A program made the translations under genes and the position numbers. Positions 31,184 through 39,991 of a stretch of DNA of 64,000 nucleotides are shown in pieces. The stretch covers positions 7,812,001 through 7,876,000 of the forward strand of contig NC_067203.1 in the NCBI RefSeq assembly GCF_026262505.1. Reading direction: 5' to 3'. Under the pieces are notes generated by a model. That model was not told the origin of the DNA. It was given only the letters and a program-made list of their open reading frames with translations, and did no database searches. Source of the DNA: Trichomonas vaginalis G3. Lineage: Eukaryota > Parabasalia > Trichomonadida > Trichomonadidae. Numbering within the stretch: position 1 is the first letter of the stretch; every line of letters begins with the position of its first letter.

Positions 31184-31849
31184 TTATTCAAGACCCAAAG
31201 CAAGAAAGATGGAATAAAACACGGAACCAAATGAATTGCATCTGCAGATTGAGCAATAATTCTTTGTTGGTAGCCAATCAAAAATGTAAACGTTATCATA
31301 TTGAATCCAAAGTTCATTGCATTTGGTAAGATCTTTTCCAATACAACATGCCCCTGGAATAACTTTATCGCCCCAAAAAGAACTAGCACCAATTGCGTAA
31401 TACCACCACCCTGGATAACTATTGCCATCAATAAAAGTCTGATCTTTATCAGAAAGTGTTAAACCTGTGAATTTTCCGTGAATGGTTTTAATTAAATCAC
31501 AATTATTTATGACTGGTTTAAATTCTAGTTCTAAAGTGCTTTTCGATGTAAATGGATTGTTTTTCTGACTAAAAAAGAAATAATCGTTAGGAAAGTCGTC
31601 AGGTTGATAATATAAAAAATTAAATTTGTTATTTATATAGAAATTCTCATTGAGTGAACCTAATACGCTAAAAAGATCTGTTTGATTAATAAATGATACT
31701 TGCTTTTGCCGTATTGTTTTATCTGTACTGAATAGCGCGCCGTTTCTAACGTTATGGTGGAATATTCGAACCCAATATGTATTATTGTAGGTTGCAATTT
31801 TGTATCCCCTATAACTCTTTAAATATTGGAGCTTTTCCTCCAGAATATT
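31184..31849 (-). pseudogene. 5'-disrupted gene remnant, surface lectin-like
   Basis: Continuous open frame of 221 codons with no Met anywhere. It contains YNNTYWVRIFHHNVRNGALF and, further on, YPGWWYYAIGASSFWGDKVI, then a Cys-rich stretch. Composition is protein-like and aromatic-rich, of the sort seen in secreted or surface lectin-like proteins of trichomonads; I cannot name the family. An initiator TCACTT (31857-31862, minus strand) sits just upstream, but the ATG expected after it is missing and the first codons appear in another frame. Best read as a recently broken gene. Confidence 0.5.
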
Positions 31850-31993
31850 TCAAAAAAAGTGACACAGCAATAACAGTACACTTCCACTTTTCATGAAGAA
31901 AATATTTCATATGTGGTTCGAGAAATAGATATATTTAATTGGGAAAACTAGTCTTCATAATCCATAACGAGGGCTTTTAATAACAATGATTCG

Positions 31994-32185
31994 CTTGTTT
32001 TCCACATACTTCAAGTGTATATTGACATTCTCCTTAGATGTGCATTTTTTCGATCTTCATTTTCTGTATCATTTTATTGTCCATGACTTAATTGGTATCT
32101 TTTTCTTGTTCACTCTTATCACTTTGTTCACTACATTTTGCTTCATCCATTTCTATTCCCTCAAATCGAATTACAATTCATAGTA
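31994..32185 (-). pseudogene. decayed inverted copy of a piece of the CFAP54 gene
   Basis: Read on the minus strand, this matches CFAP54 coding DNA at about 30645-30845 (shared GAAATGGATGAAGC, GAACAAAGTGATAAG, GGAGAATGTCAATAT). Many substitutions and small indels have destroyed the frame. Nothing beyond this about 190-bp block is duplicated. Confidence 0.75.
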
Positions 32186-32353
32186 TATTCATTGAATTAG
32201 ATATCAAACATATGAATATCAAATACTTATGTATAAAAAACCAAAGATTTATAAAGAACAAATAAACAAAATCGCGAATGAATTATAAAGAAATAAAGTG
32301 CAAAAAAGTTTTCGCGAATAATTACAAATTTTGCACAATCTAAAATCTAAAAA

Positions 32354-34810
32354 TCAAGTTAACGAAAGAGAGAAAGATTCTGAATCAGATCCAATTATAG
32401 TTTCACTGACATCTTCTGCTGCAACTTTTTCTGTAACTCTATGAATGAAGTTATAGAGTGTTTCATGCTCTCTGTGTTGATTTTCGAGTTCTTCAACACG
32501 AGAACGCATTTCTTCAGCTGCAATCTTTGCAGATTTTTCTGATTTCATTGCTTCTTCGAGCTTCTCTTGCAATCTATCAATTTCATCTCTCAATTGACGA
32601 TTTATTTCTTCTGTTGCCGTCAGTCTTTCTGTCTTCCTTGCAAGTAAAGCTTCAAATCTCTTAATCTGGTCTATAGCTTCTATTGTTTGTCTGTCATTTT
32701 CATGATATTTCGCAGTAATTTCTGTCAACTTCTTTGATGTTTCGTATAATTGAGTTTCAGCTTCTCTTCTATGTGCTTTCTCAGCATCGATATCTCCCAT
32801 AACTTTGAGGATATTTGTCCTCTGCTCTTCATTGACTTGATTTGCCAATTTAAGTTCGTTTTCAAGTCTTTGTCTGTCGAGATTTTCTTCTTTGATTTTT
32901 GACATTTCACTTTGCATTTCTTTGATGTTTCCTTTGTGTTTAGCATTCTCTTCTTTCAATCTTGCGATCTCAGCCATCAGACCTTCGATTCTTTCATGGA
33001 GTGTTGCGTTTTCTTTCGATTGTTCTTCAATTTTCTTCTTCAAATTACTGATTTTCATAACTTTTGCATTCATAAACGCAGAACTTCCTCCAATTTGCTT
33101 TTGAAGTGCTTCAATCGTTTCTTCGTGTTCGGCTATTGTTTTCTTCATTGTCTCTTGATCCTTTCTGGCTATCTCTACATCTGCTTTGCATTTATCTTTG
33201 AGCTCATCTAAATCAGCAGATTTCTTTTTGATGGAAAGATTTGATGTTTCAAGGGAATCTTTTGCTGCTTTGATTTCTTCTTGAGTACTTTTGTTCATAT
33301 ATAAGAATCCGGATGTAACAGTATCAACCAAAGCATTTTGGCGAAAATTTGAAGGAACTCCTTGAATTATCATATTCATTGCGTAAACTGCATCGGCAAC
33401 AGTTGTCCTTGTTTCTGAATGTGTAAGAACATGAACTAATAAAGCTGTGAATTGTGTTTCTGCAACTAATCTTGCTACGTTTTTGTTCCATTGAGGAATT
33501 ATCTCAAAACATGAAGAAAGGAACAAAAAGAAATTTGCAGAAGCAAATGTATGACTACGTTCTATTTGGCGTTGGAATGCAACAAATATTGGATCCTCAT
33601 TTGTTAATAATAATTTCTTGATATATTCTGATTGCTTTTCTTGCCTCATCATCATTCTTAGCATTATCAATAAAGACTCAAGGCGTAGAAGAGAGGCAGA
33701 AACATTAGGAGAAGCAACAACAGATAACGCAAAAGCAAAAATTTCATCAACAGGACCAAATGAGAAAGAATCATTCATTGAAAACATTTCACGAAGGAAG
33801 TTGCAGCCTGCTGCTGTTACAAAATCATGAGCTGAATGAACAAAATAATTTAAAACTGGAACTAAGAGTTTTTCTTCAACTAAAAATTTGGGAATGTCAA
33901 AACCCATTGTAAGTAACTCATTTAATAGCATTGTAATTGATAAAGCACTCATACCACAGTTATTAAATAATGCATTTACAATTTTCTTTGTTGCACTTGC
34001 AGATATCGAAGCTTTGTTAGCTAAATCTCTGACAGACCATGTTGCAAGAGTTAATGCTAATTGATATGGTGGAGGTGAAACAATTCCATGAATTGCTGCT
34101 TTCATTAGTGTTTCTGTATCTTCACGGCATGGAAATAGACATGTTAAACATGAAAGTGCAGATAGTACTACAGAGTGATCGTTAGATGATAGCAAACATG
34201 CTAATTCTTGTCGAAGTGTCATAAATGAAGGTAAAGATTTGAGAAAAGCATTTGCACTTGGGCAATTATGAGCAAGACCGCTGATTGCTGTGCATGCAAA
34301 AGATGATAATTGTGGAGTACTTAACATGCTAAATAACGAAACAAATAAAATATGTAATGATGTTGTGGATGTAAAACTAATTTTATGTGAGCAGCTTATT
34401 GCTGCGACGAATCTAACTGACGAAAGTAAATGCGATGGTTGTGGATCAGCAATTCTGTCATTTATTATATGATTTCCGAATAATATTTTTGGTAGCGTAT
34501 TGAAAGGTGCAATTTCTGCTATTTTATCGCATAAATCTGGATTGGATTGAGCTAAAATTGTTAAATGTTGTAAAATTTGTGTGTAAATTGGATCAACAAT
34601 ACCGTGTGATGGTGCAGGAAAGTTTCCTCCTACAATGATAGCAAATATATGATATAAAAACCTTTTTAGTTCAACATCATTTGAAAGATGAGAAATTTCG
34701 TCGATTTCACTTTCAACAGATGTGAAATATTGAAAAACTAATCCCATTTTGGACAGATTGTCGCTTGGATTCTGCTCAAAAGCTTCGCAAAATGGGAGAA
34801 GAGAACTCAT
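32354..34810 (-). CDS. armadillo-like / long coiled-coil protein
   Basis: 818 residues from the ATG at 34810-34808. Residues about 1-480 are alpha-helical repeats of armadillo/HEAT type. Residues about 490-790 form an almost uninterrupted coiled coil (EEIKAAKDSLETSNLSIKKK onward). A short conserved-looking tail follows, ending in an acidic Ser-rich stretch. Helical solenoid followed by coiled coil is the layout of the vesicle tether p115/Uso1 and of CIP2A. Neither match is strong enough to choose, so tethering or scaffold function is inference. No initiator motif is evident. Confidence 0.65.
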   Translation of the reverse strand: MSSLLPFCEAFEQNPSDNLSKMGLVFQYFTSVESEIDEISHLSNDVELKRFLYHIFAIIVGGNFPAPSHGIVDPIYTQILQHLTILAQSNPDLCDKIAEIAPFNTLPKILFGNHIINDRIADPQPSHLLSSVRFVAAISCSHKISFTSTTSLHILFVSLFSMLSTPQLSSFACTAISGLAHNCPSANAFLKSLPSFMTLRQELACLLSSNDHSVVLSALSCLTCLFPCREDTETLMKAAIHGIVSPPPYQLALTLATWSVRDLANKASISASATKKIVNALFNNCGMSALSITMLLNELLTMGFDIPKFLVEEKLLVPVLNYFVHSAHDFVTAAGCNFLREMFSMNDSFSFGPVDEIFAFALSVVASPNVSASLLRLESLLIMLRMMMRQEKQSEYIKKLLLTNEDPIFVAFQRQIERSHTFASANFFLFLSSCFEIIPQWNKNVARLVAETQFTALLVHVLTHSETRTTVADAVYAMNMIIQGVPSNFRQNALVDTVTSGFLYMNKSTQEEIKAAKDSLETSNLSIKKKSADLDELKDKCKADVEIARKDQETMKKTIAEHEETIEALQKQIGGSSAFMNAKVMKISNLKKKIEEQSKENATLHERIEGLMAEIARLKEENAKHKGNIKEMQSEMSKIKEENLDRQRLENELKLANQVNEEQRTNILKVMGDIDAEKAHRREAETQLYETSKKLTEITAKYHENDRQTIEAIDQIKRFEALLARKTERLTATEEINRQLRDEIDRLQEKLEEAMKSEKSAKIAAEEMRSRVEELENQHREHETLYNFIHRVTEKVAAEDVSETIIGSDSESFSLSLT

Positions 34811-34877
34811 AAATTTTTGTACGTTTATCTATGAATTTCCCCAATCATCCATGTTTAAACTTAAGTGACTAACTTAA

Positions 34878-35082
34878 TGGTCCACGGTACATTTTCAATA
34901 CTATTCAAAAATTGAATGCTAAAATGAGAATTTTTTGAGCTTCTTGGTTAACGAAATCCAAATATTATATTAAAAACAGTATGTAAATATGATGTCAAAT
35001 CAGGATCTATAATTAGATATGGGCCTTGCCATATAAATTTTGAAGATTAACGATAGCCTTCACTTGGCCGGACCGTGGACTC
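34878..35082. mobile_element. 205-bp TTAA-flanked MITE, TGGTCCACGG ends
   Basis: It lies between TTAA at 34874-34877 and 35083-35086. The ends are imperfect inverted copies (TGGTCCACGGTAC and GAGTCCACGGTCC). It abuts the ankyrin remnant at exactly the TTAA-GTCAAAAAAA junction where the other two copies have different upstream sequence. Non-coding. Confidence 0.6.
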
Positions 35083-35135
35083 TTAAGTCAAAAAAAAATA
35101 AAAAATAATAATAATAATAAACTTTACAAATTTTA

Positions 35136-36319
35136 ATGAGTCGGAGAAGTGTTCTGAACCACGAATATATTGGCTCACATATCAAAGATTATATTGAAGC
35201 GGATAATCTCTTCAGTACATTCGAAGTAAAAGATATCGAATCAATCATGAAATTCGCGAATTTAACACCTGATGAGTTCAATTCTCTTCTTGCGCAATCT
35301 CGTTCTGTCATTTCAGAACGCAAATTGTATGCCTGCACTCGAAATGCAAATATTTTAATAAGCAACTTACAAGATGCCATTTCAACACTTAAATCAGTTC
35401 AAAAGTACATGAATATGCGAATCTTCGAAGGAATTATTGGCGTTTAGAACAATTACAAAAGGATCAATCCATTACAACAAATCAAATCGAAAAACTTCAA
35501 GCAGATTTAAAACAGATCCAAAAAGAAAAAGAAAACGTTGAGAAAGAGATGCAAACTCTTCACTCTCAACCCAAAGAGAAAGAAGGAAACGATTTACCAA
35601 AAGAATTTTTTTCGAAAATTTCCGAACTTAAAAATTCTGAAGATTTCGATCAAATCTACAAATTCTTTGAAGAAATTTCAGAAAAAGGAAATCAAAAAAT
35701 GATGCAAAAAGCATGTGACGAAGAACTTTGGAAAAAACAAAATTCTGACTTTTTGGGTAGAAATGTACTTCATTATGCATCTTCACAAGGAAATCTGAGA
35801 CTTGTTAAATCTCTCATTGAATGTGGCTGTGACAAAGAAATCAAGAGCGAATATGGTCGTACAGCTCTATATTGGGCATCAAGAGATGGTAAACTTGCAG
35901 TTGTTCAATATCTTATCTCAGCTGGAGCTAATAAAGAAGTAAAGGATAATGAAGGATTTACTCCACTCATTAAGGCATCATATAGTGGTCGTCTTGAAGT
36001 TGTTCAATATCTTATCTCAGCTGGAGCTAATAAAGAAGTAAAGGATAATGAAGGATTTACTCCACTCATTAAGGCATTAAGAGAAGGTAAACTTGAAGTT
36101 GTTCAATATCTTATCTCAGTTGGAGCTAATAAAGAAGCAAAGGATAATAATGGATATACTCCACTCATTCGGGCATCATATAGTGGTTATCTTGAAGTTG
36201 TTAAATATCTTATCTCAGTTGGAGCTAATAAAGAAGCAAAGGATAATGATGGAAAAACAGCACTTTATTATTCGAAAGGAGCAGTAAGAGAATATTTATT
36301 ATCAATTGCAAGAAAATAA
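35136..36319 (+). pseudogene. ankyrin-repeat gene (MSQEI family) with a frameshift
   Basis: Starts MSRRSVLNHEYIG at 35136 and is closely similar to the intact copy at 20554. At about 35440 one T is missing relative to it (GGCGTTTAGAAC versus GGCATTTTAGAAC), so the frame stops at 35447 after 103 codons. The coding sequence continues open in another frame to 36319, with coiled coil, about six ankyrin units and the REYLLSIARK tail. Apart from that lesion the copy is well preserved, so it is young or the indel is an assembly error. Its upstream sequence begins at TTAA and carries an expanded AATAATAATAAT tract. Confidence 0.8.
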
Positions 36320-36702
36320 TTTCTTGATATATTTGGTTATTATCTCTCAACCATTGTTGCAAAAGATAAAGTTAATATTATTTTTTTTGAATAAATTTTT
36401 ACTCATTAATCTCTCAAATTTCTTGTTTAAGGTTTTATTTTCTATGCCTCTTCATGTAGTAAGTTTTTGTAAAGGAGTAGGTAACAAAAGTGCTTTTTGT
36501 AAATTTTTGTAAACTGTCAAATTATTATTTAGATTTTTGTTGGACTACCTTTCAATCCACAGGGTCTAAACGAGAATAAACAAAAAAATCTCTACATAAC
36601 TGTATGATTCATCATTGATATCAAATTTTTAATAAAAGCACAAAAAATATTTCAAAAAATTTTTTTTGTGTCTTTGAATTTTTCAATTTTTTTCTCTTCA
36701 AA
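36320..36702. other. ankyrin 3' flank and PPAN upstream spacer
   Basis: 36320-36470 is the family 3' flank also seen at 7338-7513. The rest is AT-rich with no further feature; the bases before the PPAN ATG (TTTTTCTCTTCAAA) contain no clear TCAYT initiator. Confidence 0.5.
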
Positions 36703-37578
36703 ATGTCTATTAAGCAAAAGATTATTTCTAAGGAGCACAAGATCATCAGACCACCGCCAGAGTGTATGACATTCGTCGTTCATACTGGAAAAGTTGGAAG
36801 ATTCGTAAAAGACCTTGAAACCGATATGAGAATTATGTTAGCTCCTTATACATACGATAAACTTCGTGTTAACAAGAAAAATCAAATTCGTGACTTTGTT
36901 GAAGCTGCTGGTGATCTCGAAGCTACAATGATGTTTCTTTTGCGCTGTCAACAAGATAAATTAGTATTATCTCTCAACAGATTCCCACATGGACCAACAT
37001 TACACTTTAACATTAAGAAATTTGCAACAATGGCTGATGTTCGCGCTGGAAATAAAGATTCTGCTACAATAAACAGGACTCATCCAGGTGAAGCATTCCC
37101 AATTCTTGAAGGATTTGGTGATTCAAACGAAGACCAAACAATGGTTTCGATGTTCCAAGGTTTATTCCCTTCATTCGATCCATTAACAGCAGATTTAGGC
37201 TTAATGAAGCGTGCTGTTTACATCTCCAAGAGTGCTGATGGCAATATTTCCATTCGCCACTACCTTGTTGAGAAAACAAACCCTAGAGAAGTAGCAATGA
37301 ACGAAGCTATTGACAAAGCCATGTCAACAAACCTCAAAAACTATAATTCGATGACAGAATACCTCGATGAAATACACAAAGACCAGCCAAAGAAAGATAA
37401 GAAGATATCTACAATTAAACTGAAAGAACTTGGTCCAAGAATCGATATAGTCTTAGACTACACAGAGTTGAACCTCTTTGGTGGCATGAAGATGCAGGAA
37501 CAGATCAAAAAGAGACAAATGAAGAGGGCTTTGGAAGAAAAGGCCGCCAAGGAAGAAAAAGAGAAGGCAAAGCATTAA
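36703..37578 (+). CDS. PPAN: PPAN/SSF1-type Brix-domain ribosome biogenesis factor
   Basis: 291 residues. The Brix domain spans about 20-250: CMTFVVHTGKVGRFVKDLET at its start corresponds to the RGKVGR segment of Ssf1/PPAN, followed by YDKLRVNKKNQIRDFVEAAG, RFPHGPTLHFNIKKF, MFQGLFPSFDPL, FSIRHY-type ISIRHYLVE and the closing LKELGPRIDIVLDY. These are the diagnostic blocks of the Ssf1/PPAN subfamily. It acts in the nucleolus in early 60S pre-ribosome assembly with 27S pre-rRNA. A Lys/Glu-rich helix forms the tail. The ATG at 36703 gives the expected start. Confidence 0.9.
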   Translation: MSIKQKIISKEHKIIRPPPECMTFVVHTGKVGRFVKDLETDMRIMLAPYTYDKLRVNKKNQIRDFVEAAGDLEATMMFLLRCQQDKLVLSLNRFPHGPTLHFNIKKFATMADVRAGNKDSATINRTHPGEAFPILEGFGDSNEDQTMVSMFQGLFPSFDPLTADLGLMKRAVYISKSADGNISIRHYLVEKTNPREVAMNEAIDKAMSTNLKNYNSMTEYLDEIHKDQPKKDKKISTIKLKELGPRIDIVLDYTELNLFGGMKMQEQIKKRQMKRALEEKAAKEEKEKAKH

Positions 37579-38016
37579 TTAATAGAGATAAAGCATATTA
37601 TTATTTATTTTATCAATTTCAATATATTTTTACTAAAATTATTATGAATCTTTATAAATTAGTGTTTTTTAACTCAAACATCATGAACCGACCTTGCATG
37701 CATCAACACTGAATCTTACTAGAAAGTGCTTGCATTAAAATAATTAAAGATTTAATTTTATTTTGATTCTTTATGGATTTATACCTCAAAATGAAAATAT
37801 TTGCGCTCAAAATAGTGATACTAATCGATTTTTGAATAATATTTTTTGAAATTTTCATACAACAATTCCAAATATTGAAGTTTGAATGTTCATATCAAGC
37901 ATTTATTTGAAGTGCTTAAATTTAAATTGATAAATATCAGAATTATTAAATAAATTTTAGATTTATAAATAAAATTTTATGAATAGTAATAATAAAAATA
38001 AAACTTTACAAATAAT
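37579..38016. other. convergent spacer, nothing recognised
   Basis: AT-rich sequence between the convergent PPAN and SNARE genes. No structure found. Confidence 0.45.
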
Positions 38017-38325
38017 TTACTTTTTCTCCTTAGCAGGAATAACGAAAATTGCAATGATCAAAATGATTTCTACGACTAAGATAATGATTGGAATCCAGCT
38101 AATACTTCCTGCCTCGATTTTTTCGACTTTCTTAGTAGCATCGACGATGCCTGCATCGGCTACATCCATTTTATCGTTTGTTTTGTCGATCATTTCATTT
38201 TGTTCTTTTAATTCTTTGTTAATATCATTAGCGTTTGTAAGCATCTGTCCTGTCATTCCTTCCAGGACATCCAAAGCTGCATCGGCCTCCGCGAATTTGG
38301 CTTTATTGCCTTCGAGTGTTGCCAT
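38017..38325 (-). CDS. tail-anchored Q-SNARE
   Basis: 102 residues with a single SNARE motif at about 13-70. The zero-layer Gln is residue 42 (NKELKEQNEMID), and hydrophobic heptads flank it. A transmembrane anchor follows at about 77-96 (WIPIIILVVEIILIIAIFVI), then a short Lys-rich end. There is no N-terminal regulatory domain. Length and layout fit Bet1/Syntaxin-8-like Qc or short Qb SNAREs, which supply one helix to membrane fusion complexes; I cannot assign the compartment. The ATG lies four bases after the TSS predicted from an initiator TCATTT. Confidence 0.85.
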   Translation of the reverse strand: MATLEGNKAKFAEADAALDVLEGMTGQMLTNANDINKELKEQNEMIDKTNDKMDVADAGIVDATKKVEKIEAGSISWIPIIILVVEIILIIAIFVIPAKEKK

Positions 38326-38331
38326 AAATGA
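38326..38331 (-). promoter_or_regulatory. initiator TCATTT for the SNARE gene
   Basis: Minus-strand TCATTT abuts the ATG, giving a predicted leader of only about 4 nt, within the range known for T. vaginalis mRNAs. Confidence 0.6.
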
Positions 38332-38832
38332 GAATTTTTCAATAGTTTACAAAATTTTTTATATTATTGTCAATTGCAACTTACATAATAAATCAGCAGT
38401 TACAAGTATATGAATTCATTTGGAACAATTAAAAAGTCCTGATAAAACGAAAATGCATAGCCAATAAAAACAACAATAGCTTTTTATATGATATTTCACC
38501 AATGATTGCACTATATAGCTTGAAAATCATATAGTATTCATGAAAATGAAGAAAAATATTTAAAAATTTTGAATAAATTTCACAAAATGGCCAGAAATAT
38601 GCATATAGTCTATTAATACTAGAAATTTTTATAGAATACCAGATATGGATGTTTGTGCTGCACCATCCAATTCCGCAAGTGCTATCAGTATCAAAACCTC
38701 AAAAATCAAAAGATTATGTTTGGGCATTCGGTCTGCTTTAGTGGCTAGGCTGAGCAATTATTATATTTATTGCATTACCTGAGATAAAAATAATCAAATG
38801 TTCACTTATCTAGATGGAGTTTTCTTAAAAAT
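38332..38832. other. spacer, nothing recognised
   Basis: AT-rich sequence between the SNARE gene and the TTAA element array. No frame or repeat identified. Confidence 0.4.
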
Positions 38833-38836
38833 TTAA

Positions 38837-39155
38837 GGATGCACTTACCACTTTCTGGCATTCCCTCAATTTTTTTTGACACTCAAGCTTTATTACCCAA
38901 TTTTCGATGGTAAAAGTTAATATTTTCGGTCGGGAAGAAGTAACTGTAAATCATTATATAGTGCCTAATATGGCTGTTATACATTTATGCTGTTTAAATA
39001 AAGATATGTTGATTTTTAAAGAGCATGTCAGATAAACTACTTTTCCTTCGTAAAGTTTCGTATTCAAATTGTTGATTGAGATTCACTCAATATTGAAACA
39101 GAAAAACGATAGAGAGACTTTACGTAGGAAATTGGGTTTATGTGTAAGCGCATCC
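38837..39155. mobile_element. TTAA element, array unit 1
   Basis: 319 bp between TTAA at 38833-38836 and 39156-39159. Ends are GGATGCACTTACC and its inverted partner GTAAGCGCATCC. It is the most diverged of three similar units in tandem. Non-coding. Confidence 0.75.
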
Positions 39156-39159
39156 TTAA

Positions 39160-39476
39160 GGGTGCACTTACCACTTTCTGACATTCTCTCAATTTTTTTG
39201 ACACCTATGCTTTATATCCTATTTTTCTATGATAAAAAAATTAATATTTTTGATCGGAAAAAAGTTATTATAATTCACTATATAGTACCTCATATGGCTG
39301 TTATACTTTTTTTTGCTATTAAAATAAAGATATGTTGATTTTTAAAGAGCATATCAGATAAACTCCTTTTCCTTCGTAAAGTCTTTCTCCTGTTGATTGC
39401 GATTCACTCAATATTGAAACAGAAAAACGATAGAGAGACTTTACGTAAGAAATTGGGTTTAGGTGTAAGTGTATTC
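39160..39476. mobile_element. TTAA element, array unit 2
   Basis: 317 bp between TTAA at 39156-39159 (shared with unit 1) and 39477-39480. Begins GGGTGCACTTACCACTTTCT and ends GTAAGTGTATTC. Very similar to unit 3 throughout. Confidence 0.8.
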
Positions 39477-39480
39477 TTAA

Positions 39481-39793
39481 GGGTGCACTTACCACTTTCT
39501 GACATTTTCTCAATTTTTTGACACCTATGCTTTATATCCTATTTTTCTATGATAAAAAAATTAATATTTTTGATCAGAAAAAAGTTATTATAATTCACTA
39601 CATTGTACCTCATATGGCTGTTATACTTTTTGCTATTAAAATAAAGATATGTTGCTTTTTAAAGAGTATGTCAGATAAACTCCTTTTCCTTCGTAAAGTC
39701 TTTCTCCTGTTGATTGCGGTTCACTCAATATTGAAACAGAATAACTATAGAGAGACTTTACGTAAGAAATTGGGTTTAGGTGTAAGTGCACCC
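39481..39793. mobile_element. TTAA element, array unit 3
   Basis: 313 bp after TTAA at 39477-39480 (shared with unit 2). Begins GGGTGCACTTACC and ends GTAAGTGCACCC, then TTTA in place of TTAA. It has the best-matched ends of the array. Confidence 0.8.
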
Positions 39794-39797
39794 TTTA

Positions 39798-39898
39798 GGG
39801 CTCACTGTCTTAGTTTACAACTATTCAATTTTTTGCACTTAAATGTACTTTTTCTCTATGATGAATCAATTGTACCCACAGCAACAGTAAGTGCACCC
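39798..39898. mobile_element. short degenerate array unit 4 carrying a gene-end fragment
   Basis: 101 bp beginning GGGCTCACTG and ending GTAAGTGCACCC. The right third contains 30 bases (39861-39890) matching the last codons and stop of the adjacent TBC-like gene. Confidence 0.55.
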
Positions 39899-39991
39899 TT
39901 TAAAAAAAATAAAAAATAAATAAAAAATAAATAAAAAATAAAAATCATATTTTAATTTTATTTATTGTTGCTGTGGGTACAATTGATTCAT
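39861..39991. repeat. inverted duplication of the TBC-like gene's 3' end
   Basis: 39861-39890 and 39962-39991 are inverted copies (29 of 30 bases) of ATGAATCAATTGTACCCACA... The second copy is the end of the gene (MNQLYPQQQ and stop). About 70 bp of A/T-rich AAATAAATAAA sequence separates them. Confidence 0.8.

Noticed and set aside
31159-31431. 90-residue minus-strand frame with hydrophobic stretches as a membrane protein
   Set aside because: It overlaps, out of frame, the longer lectin-like remnant at 31184-31849, which has clearly better protein character.
39069-39919. Similar 60-130 residue frames (MLYILFFYDKKINIFD type) in the 39-kb array
   Set aside because: They recur because the elements recur. 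They are Phe/Ile/Lys-rich, cross element ends, and show no family features.
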